Both the position numbers and the translations under genes were made by a program. Below the pieces are notes generated by a model, which saw nothing but the letters and a program-made list of their open reading frames with translations, was not told where the DNA came from and searched no databases. Positions 59,543 to 64,000 of a stretch of DNA of 64,000 bases are shown here, in pieces. The DNA comes from Clostridia bacterium (GTDB lineage Bacteria; Bacillota; Clostridia; Christensenellales; Aristaeellaceae): positions 1 to 64,000 of the forward strand of contig JAFXZO010000023.1 of the NCBI GenBank assembly GCA_017541205.1, read 5' to 3'. Within the stretch, counting starts at the first letter, position 1. Each line of letters starts with the position of its first letter.

Positions 59543-61606
59543 ATGTACGAAACCTTCGATCACCTGAACACCGTGGATTTTGACGCCCGTGCCCGGAAAA
59601 TCCTGTCCCAGGAGCCTTTGCTTTCCGCCCAGGAGGTGGAAGTGACCTTCTCCCTGCGCGGCAACAAGCTCACCGCCATCCGCCGCACCTCCCTGGACCT
59701 GTACGAGGGGGAGACCCTGGCCATCGTGGGCGAGAGCGGCAGCGGCAAAAGCGTGTTCACCAAATGCTTCGTGGGCATGCTGGACAAGAACGGCTCCATC
59801 ACCAACGGCTCCATCATGTACCAGGGGGAGGACCTGGCCCAGTTCACCGAAAAGGACTGGCTGCGCATCCGCGGCAAAAAGATCGCCATGGTCACCCAGG
59901 ACCCCATGACCAGCCTGAACCCCCTGAAAACCATCGGCTTCCAGATCCAGGAGAGCGTGGAGCTGCACCAGGGCTTAAAAGGCCGCGAGGCCAAGAAGGA
60001 AGTGCTGCGCATCCTGGAGGCCGTGGGCATCCCCGACCAGGAACGCCGTTACCGCCAGTATCCCCATGAATTCTCCGGCGGCATGCGCCAGCGCGTGGTC
60101 ATCGCCATCGCCGTGGCGTGCCGGCCCCAGATCCTGATCTGCGACGAGCCCACCACCGCCCTGGACGTGACCATCCAGGCCCAGATCCTGGACCTCATCC
60201 GCCGGCTGCAAAAAGAGCAGAACATGACCATCATCTACATCACCCACGACCTGGGCGTGGTGGCCAACGTGGCCGACCGCGTGGCGGTGATGTACGGCGG
60301 GCAGATCATCGAAATCGGCATGGCCAACGACGTGTTTTTCGATCCCCGCCATCCCTATACCTGGGCCCTGTTGTCCGCCCTGCCCCAGCTGGGCGTGAAG
60401 GGCGAAAAGCTGCCCGCCATCGACGGCACGCCGCCCAACCTGTTCAATAAAATCCAGGGCGACGCTTTCGCGCCCCGGAACCGCAAGGCCCTCAACATCG
60501 ATTTCCAGGAAGAGCCGCCCATGTACGAGGTGACGGCCACCCATATGGTGAAATCCTGGCTCCAGGACCCCCGCGCCCCCAAAATCGACCAGCCGAAAGC
60601 CATCGAAAGGCTGTCTGAAACGGCCGTGAACGCGGGCACCGACCCCAACGCCTACCACCCCCACCTGGACCCCAGCCGGGAAACGCTGATCGAGGTGAAA
60701 AACCTGCAGGTCACCTTCGGCTCCGGCCGCAAAAAGTTCGTGGCCGTGGACGATGTGAACTTTGAAATCTATAAGGGCGAAACCTTCGCGCTGGTGGGCG
60801 AAAGCGGCAGCGGCAAAACCACCATCGGCCGCGCCATCGTGCGCATCAACCCCATCACCAGCGGCGAAGTGCTGTATAAGGGCGAACGGGTCAGCGGCAA
60901 GATCAGCAAGGAAATGGACACCAAGGTGATCCGCTCCATGCAGATGATCTTCCAGGACCCCATGGCCTCCCTGAACGAGCGCGCCAAGGTGGACTATATC
61001 GTTAGCGAGGGTTTGATCAATTACCACCTGTACAAGGACGAGCACGACCGCCAGGACAAGGTGCAGAAAGCCCTGCAGGAGGTGGGCCTGCTGCCCGAAT
61101 TCTCCAGCCGTTTCCCGCACGAGTTTTCCGGCGGCCAGCGCCAGCGCATCGGCATCGCCCGCAGCCTGATCATGGAGCCGCAGTTCATCGTGGCGGATGA
61201 GCCCATTTCCGCGCTGGACGTGTCCATCCGCGCCCAGGTGCTGAACCTGCTGAACGACCTCAAAAAGAGCCGCGGCCTGACCTACCTCTTTATCGCCCAC
61301 GATCTGAGCGTCGTGCGCTTCATTTCGGACCGCATCGCCGTGATCCATAAGGGCCGCATCGTCGAATTGGCCGAAGCGGAAGAGCTGTTCGCCCATCCTC
61401 TGCATCCGTACACGAAAGCCCTGCTTTCCGCCGTGCCCAATCCCAACCCCTACATAGAGCGGAACAAAAAGCTGCTGGTGTACGATCCGACCCAGCACGA
61501 TTACACGACGGATAAGCCCGTCTGGACGGAAATTCTCGCCGGCCATTTCGTCTACGGCAACCAGCGCGAGCTGGACGGCTACCGGAAGGAAATCAGCCCT
61601 AACTGA
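59543..61606 (+). CDS. Fused double ATPase of the peptide ABC transporter (OppD-OppF in one chain)
   Basis: 687 residues with two complete ABC domains. First: Walker A GESGSGKS (about 63), signature FSGGMRQRV (about 177), Walker [13 protein letters not shown] and the OppD-type C-terminal extension ([30 protein letters not shown]). Second, from about residue 380: Walker A GESGSGKT (about 418), [10 protein letters not shown] (about 529), [12 protein letters not shown] and [15 protein letters not shown]. The OppD-like half lacks the usual Cys-rich segment after PPN (no CPFxPRC), so the Fe-S/Cys motif of DppD is absent. Start after AAAGGAGGG. Confidence 0.95.
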   Translation: MYETFDHLNTVDFDARARKILSQEPLLSAQEVEVTFSLRGNKLTAIRRTSLDLYEGETLAIVGESGSGKSVFTKCFVGMLDKNGSITNGSIMYQGEDLAQFTEKDWLRIRGKKIAMVTQDPMTSLNPLKTIGFQIQESVELHQGLKGREAKKEVLRILEAVGIPDQERRYRQYPHEFSGGMRQRVVIAIAVACRPQILICDEPTTALDVTIQAQILDLIRRLQKEQNMTIIYITHDLGVVANVADRVAVMYGGQIIEIGMANDVFFDPRHPYTWALLSALPQLGVKGEKLPAIDGTPPNLFNKIQGDAFAPRNRKALNIDFQEEPPMYEVTATHMVKSWLQDPRAPKIDQPKAIERLSETAVNAGTDPNAYHPHLDPSRETLIEVKNLQVTFGSGRKKFVAVDDVNFEIYKGETFALVGESGSGKTTIGRAIVRINPITSGEVLYKGERVSGKISKEMDTKVIRSMQMIFQDPMASLNERAKVDYIVSEGLINYHLYKDEHDRQDKVQKALQEVGLLPEFSSRFPHEFSGGQRQRIGIARSLIMEPQFIVADEPISALDVSIRAQVLNLLNDLKKSRGLTYLFIAHDLSVVRFISDRIAVIHKGRIVELAEAEELFAHPLHPYTKALLSAVPNPNPYIERNKKLLVYDPTQHDYTTDKPVWTEILAGHFVYGNQRELDGYRKEISPN

Positions 61607-61657
61607 TGCGGAATCCATCCCGAATCTTTCAATTTTTCTGCATGAAATATCATACGG

Positions 61658-61702
61658 AAATCGCCTCCCCGCATAAAGTAAGAAAAAACGGGGAGGCGAT
61701 TT
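61658..61702 (+). promoter_or_regulatory. Hairpin that contains the Shine-Dalgarno site of the TIGR04086 gene
   Basis: AAATCGCCTCCCCG (61658-61671) pairs perfectly with CGGGGAGGCGATTT (61689-61702), with a 17-base A-rich loop. The 3' arm contains GGGGAGG, the ribosome-binding site 9 bases before the ATG at 61706. No T-run follows. Either a terminator of the transporter operon or a translational lock on the next gene. Confidence 0.65.
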
Positions 61703-61705
61703 GCT

Positions 61706-62116
61706 ATGTCTCAGCAGGCGGTTCGGCGTTTCAAGCGCGCCGCGGGAAAAAACACGGCGCTTTGGCGGGGCCTGCTCCTGTCCATCGCGGCGACCTTTGC
61801 GGCGGTTGTGCTCTTTTCGGTGGCGATCGGGCTGTGGGATATCCCGGACGGCGTGATCCGGGTCATCAATCAGGTCATCAAGGTTGGGGCCATCTTCCTG
61901 GGCGTGCAGGCCGTGACGCCGCGCGGGGACGAGGGCGGCATCCGGCGGGGCGCGCTGCTCGGCCTGGTCTACATGGGCGTCGGCGTGCTCCTCTATGCCC
62001 TGCTGACCCAGCAAAAGCTGACCTGGCTGGATTGCGTGATCGACGTATTGATGGGCGTCGCCGCGGGCGGATTGAGCGGCATGGCGCTGGGCGGCATGAA
62101 GCCGAAGCGGGCCTGA
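61706..62116 (+). CDS. TIGR04086 family membrane protein
   Basis: 136 residues with four membrane helices: about 20-42, 52-70, 80-98 and 106-130. Family features are the LLLSIAATFAAVVLFSVAI first helix, GAIFLGVQAVTPRGDEGGIRRGALLGLVYMGV and a Gly-rich last helix GVAAGGLSGMALGG. Found widely in Clostridia, with no known function. Its ribosome-binding site is buried in a hairpin shared with the end of the ABC transporter operon. Confidence 0.82.
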   Translation: MSQQAVRRFKRAAGKNTALWRGLLLSIAATFAAVVLFSVAIGLWDIPDGVIRVINQVIKVGAIFLGVQAVTPRGDEGGIRRGALLGLVYMGVGVLLYALLTQQKLTWLDCVIDVLMGVAAGGLSGMALGGMKPKRA

Positions 62117-62130
62117 AAGAAAGCATTGCT

Positions 62131-62170
62131 GGGGGAACCGTTCCTTGGCCTCCAAAGAATGGTTTCCCCC
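62131..62170. terminator. Terminator between TIGR04086 and recN (convergent)
   Basis: GGGGGAACCGTTC (62131-62143) pairs with GAATGGTTTCCCCC (62157-62170), with an outer AAAGCAT/ATGCTTT pairing reaching into the last codons of recN. CTTTTTT at 62185-62191 ends the plus-strand version; the minus version is followed by GCAATGCTTTCTTTC. Confidence 0.6.
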
Positions 62171-62179
62171 GCTCTTCCT

Positions 62180-63838
62180 TCATGCTTTTTTCAGCATCTC
62201 CCTCGCGTGGGCGCGGGCGCTTTCCGCGTCGCCGCCCAGCATGCGGGCGATCTCGTTCACCCTGTCCTCCCCGGTCAGGACGGTCAGGCGGGTGCGGGTA
62301 CGGCTGCCGTCGAAATACTTTTCCACCAGGTAATGATGATCGGCCAGGGCGGCGATCTGCTGCAGGTGGGTCACGCACAGGACCTGGCGCTCCCGGGCGA
62401 TGGCGGCCATCTTTTCGCCCACCACCTGGGCGGCGCGGCCGGAAATGCCGGTATCGATTTCATCAAAGATCATGGAGGGCACGCCCTCGCGCTTCGCCGC
62501 GACGGATTTGATGGCCAGCATCAGGCGCGAAAGCTCGCCGCCCGATGCGATCCTGGAAAGCGGCTGCATTTCCTCGCCCCGGTTGGGCGCGATCAGGAAC
62601 GCGGCGGTCTCGCAGCCCTCGGCGCAGGGCGGGCACGCGGGCAGGGACACCTGAAACCGGGTGCCCGCCATGTTGAGGTCCCGCAGCTGCTTTTCCATGT
62701 CCGCTTCAAATTTCCGGGCGAGGACTTTGCGCGCCTCGGTCAAACGGGCGGCGGACGCGCCGTATTTTGCGCTCAGCGCCTTTTCCTGCCTGGCAAGGGC
62801 GTCCAGATCGTCGTCCAGGCTTTCAAAGGCGGCAAGCTCGCTTTCGATTTCCCTGAGCTTATCCAGCATTTCCGCGCTGCCGGCCCCGCCGTATTTGCGG
62901 GAAAGGCGGCGGATCAGGTCCAGCCGCGTCTGCACGGCCTCCATGCGGTCCGGATCGCTGTCCAGGGCGGATAGCATTTCGCGCAGGGACAGGCCCGCGT
63001 CCTCCGCCTCATAATACAGGCTTTCCAGGCGCGCGCGCAGGGCCGCGTAAGCGGGATCCAATTCCTCGATCGGCCTTAAGGCGTTCGCGGCTTCGCGCAG
63101 GGCTTCCACCGCGGGCGACGCGCCGTCGTACACCTGCTCGAAGGCTTCGCGCAGGCCGTTTTCGATTTTTTCGGCGTGGCGGAAACGGTCGCGCTCCCGG
63201 GAAAGCTCCTCTTCCTCGCCGGGGATCAGCTTCGCGCTTTTGAGCTCCTTTTGCCGGATGCGCAGCAGCTCCATCCTTTCCCCGGCCTGCGCGCTCTGCT
63301 TTTTCATCGCGTCCAGCTTTTGGCGGCAGCCATGCCAGGCCTGATAATCCTCGCGCGCCGCCTGCAGCAGCGCCTGATGCTTTTCGCCGCCCGTCGCGTC
63401 CAGGATGCCCAAATGCTTTTTTTCGTCCATCAGGGACTGATGCTCGTGCTGGCCGTGGATATCCATAAGTTGGGCGGCGATCGCCTGATACTGGGACAGC
63501 GGAAGCAGCGCGCCGTTCACCCGGCAGGAAGAGCGGCCCTGGACGGTGATTTCCCGGCAGAGGATCAGTTCCTCGCCCTCGTCCAATTCCTGCGCGCGCA
63601 GCATATCCAGCGCGGATGGGCAGTCGGACAGATCGAACACGCCCTCCACCCGGGCCTTGGTTTCGCCCGCGCGGATCAGCTCCTTCTGCGCCCTGCCGCC
63701 CAGCAGCAGCGCCACCGCGTCCACCAGGATGGATTTGCCCGCGCCGGTTTCGCCGGTCAGCACGTGCAGGCCGCCGGTGAATTCGGCCTGCATTTCATCC
63801 ATCAGCGCGATATTCCGGATCGAAAGGGAAAGAAGCAT
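62180..63838 (-). CDS. recN: DNA repair protein RecN
   Basis: SMC-like ATPase that acts early at double-strand breaks. 552 residues from the ATG at 63838, 6 bases after GGGGAGG. Walker A GETGAGKS (29-36), long coiled coil about 155-350, then the C-terminal head with LSRIASGGELSRLMLAIK (signature) and SMIFDEIDTGISGRAAQVV (Walker B). HGQHEHQSLMDEKKHLGILD is the usual RecN segment. Located just after argR, as in many Firmicutes. No LexA box could be recognised upstream. Confidence 0.95.
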   Translation of the reverse strand: MLLSLSIRNIALMDEMQAEFTGGLHVLTGETGAGKSILVDAVALLLGGRAQKELIRAGETKARVEGVFDLSDCPSALDMLRAQELDEGEELILCREITVQGRSSCRVNGALLPLSQYQAIAAQLMDIHGQHEHQSLMDEKKHLGILDATGGEKHQALLQAAREDYQAWHGCRQKLDAMKKQSAQAGERMELLRIRQKELKSAKLIPGEEEELSRERDRFRHAEKIENGLREAFEQVYDGASPAVEALREAANALRPIEELDPAYAALRARLESLYYEAEDAGLSLREMLSALDSDPDRMEAVQTRLDLIRRLSRKYGGAGSAEMLDKLREIESELAAFESLDDDLDALARQEKALSAKYGASAARLTEARKVLARKFEADMEKQLRDLNMAGTRFQVSLPACPPCAEGCETAAFLIAPNRGEEMQPLSRIASGGELSRLMLAIKSVAAKREGVPSMIFDEIDTGISGRAAQVVGEKMAAIARERQVLCVTHLQQIAALADHHYLVEKYFDGSRTRTRLTVLTGEDRVNEIARMLGGDAESARAHAREMLKKA

Positions 63839-63870
63839 GTCGGCCTCCCCAAAGGAATGAATCATGAAGG

Positions 63871-63900
63871 AAAAAGCGGCAGAGCGCCAGGCTCTTCCGC
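63871..63900 (-). terminator. Terminator after argR
   Basis: On the minus strand GCGGAAGAGC (63900-63891) pairs with GCTCTGCCGC (63885-63876) with one mismatch, followed by TTTTTCC. Confidence 0.65.
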
Positions 63901-63923
63901 AGGGGGCTGGATCGTTCGCCCTG

Positions 63924-64000
63924 TTATTTGAGCATTTCGCGGAAGCGGTTCACCGTCACGGCGGCGTCCATCTCATTGTGCACCACGGCCAGGATGGTGT
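63924..64000 (-). CDS. argR: Arginine repressor ArgR, C-terminal fragment (partial)
   Basis: Only the last 24 codons are in the window: TILAVVHNEMDAAVTVNRFREMLK and a TAA stop at 63926-63924. The pattern 'TI-V-V...A..V..RFREML' is the end of the ArgR oligomerisation domain, and argR directly before recN is a conserved Firmicute order. The DNA-binding half lies outside the window, so the assignment rests on this tail and the neighbour. Confidence 0.7.
   Translation of the reverse strand, partial: TILAVVHNEMDAAVTVNRFREMLK

Noticed and set aside
1..64000. tRNA, rRNA, riboswitch or T-box elements
   Set aside because: Intergenic gaps were read for cloverleaf-like arms and known leader motifs; none was convincing.

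Overview
GC-rich chromosomal window with dense, well-spaced protein genes and no rRNA, tRNA, CRISPR array or transposase that I can recognise. Gene content points to an uncultured Clostridia-like Firmicute, probably from the gut or rumen. The pointers are nifS-nifU, hflX with an N-terminal extension, VanW/VanY proteins, YlbF, TIGR04086, DUF4317, DUF3842, TIGR03960/DUF2344, a mutS...mutL-miaA-ynbB order, argR-recN, strong Shine-Dalgarno sites and TTGACA/TATAAT promoters. Glycan genes for GH4 alpha-galactosidase and GH112 phosphorylase fit an intestinal niche. The taxonomic call is inference.

Layout. 1-11.5 kb (minus): the start of a secreted protein with a cohesin-like module and the beginning of a 5'-nucleotidase C-terminal domain, a short array of GNA-loop hairpins, melA, a 1550-residue secreted multidomain protein, a WG-repeat protein, a DUF3842 protein and a membrane-anchored Ig-like protein. 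11.7-18.6 kb (plus): nifS-nifU-hflX-two VanY peptidases-yprB-TPR, from one clear promoter. 18.6-24.2 kb (minus): vanW-DUF2130-lnpA-aldo/keto reductase operon. 24.3-25.3 kb (plus): DHH phosphoesterase. 25.4-47.1 kb (minus): a long co-directional run TIGR03960-hybrid histidine kinase-DUF2344-RNase G-miaB-half VOC-ylbF-PAP2-mutS-four cohesin/LRR surface proteins-mutL-miaA-ynbB. 47.3-49.6 kb (plus): ECF sigma factor and a probable anti-sigma partner. 49.6-55 kb: yitT, DUF4317, then aspA-kinase-RpiB-like (minus) and a small membrane protein. 55.1-62.1 kb (plus): a peptide-type ABC importer (binding protein, two permeases, fused double ATPase) and a TIGR04086 membrane protein. 62.2-64 kb (minus): recN and the end of argR.

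The most unusual feature is a family of five secreted paralogues sharing a signal peptide, a cohesin-like module and a coiled-coil stalk, with different heads: BspA-type leucine-rich repeats in four, the start of a 5'-nucleotidase domain in the fifth. The four LRR members lie in tandem between mutS and mutL with no terminator I can see between mutS and the first. Other points of note are a DnaJ-like CxxC...CxxC insert in the extracytoplasmic loop of the ABC permease, a binding protein with no lipobox cysteine, a complete JAMM motif in HflX, a hairpin that buries the Shine-Dalgarno site of the TIGR04086 gene, and a repeated [DE][EQ]T[VI] motif in the cytoplasmic tail of the Ig-like protein.
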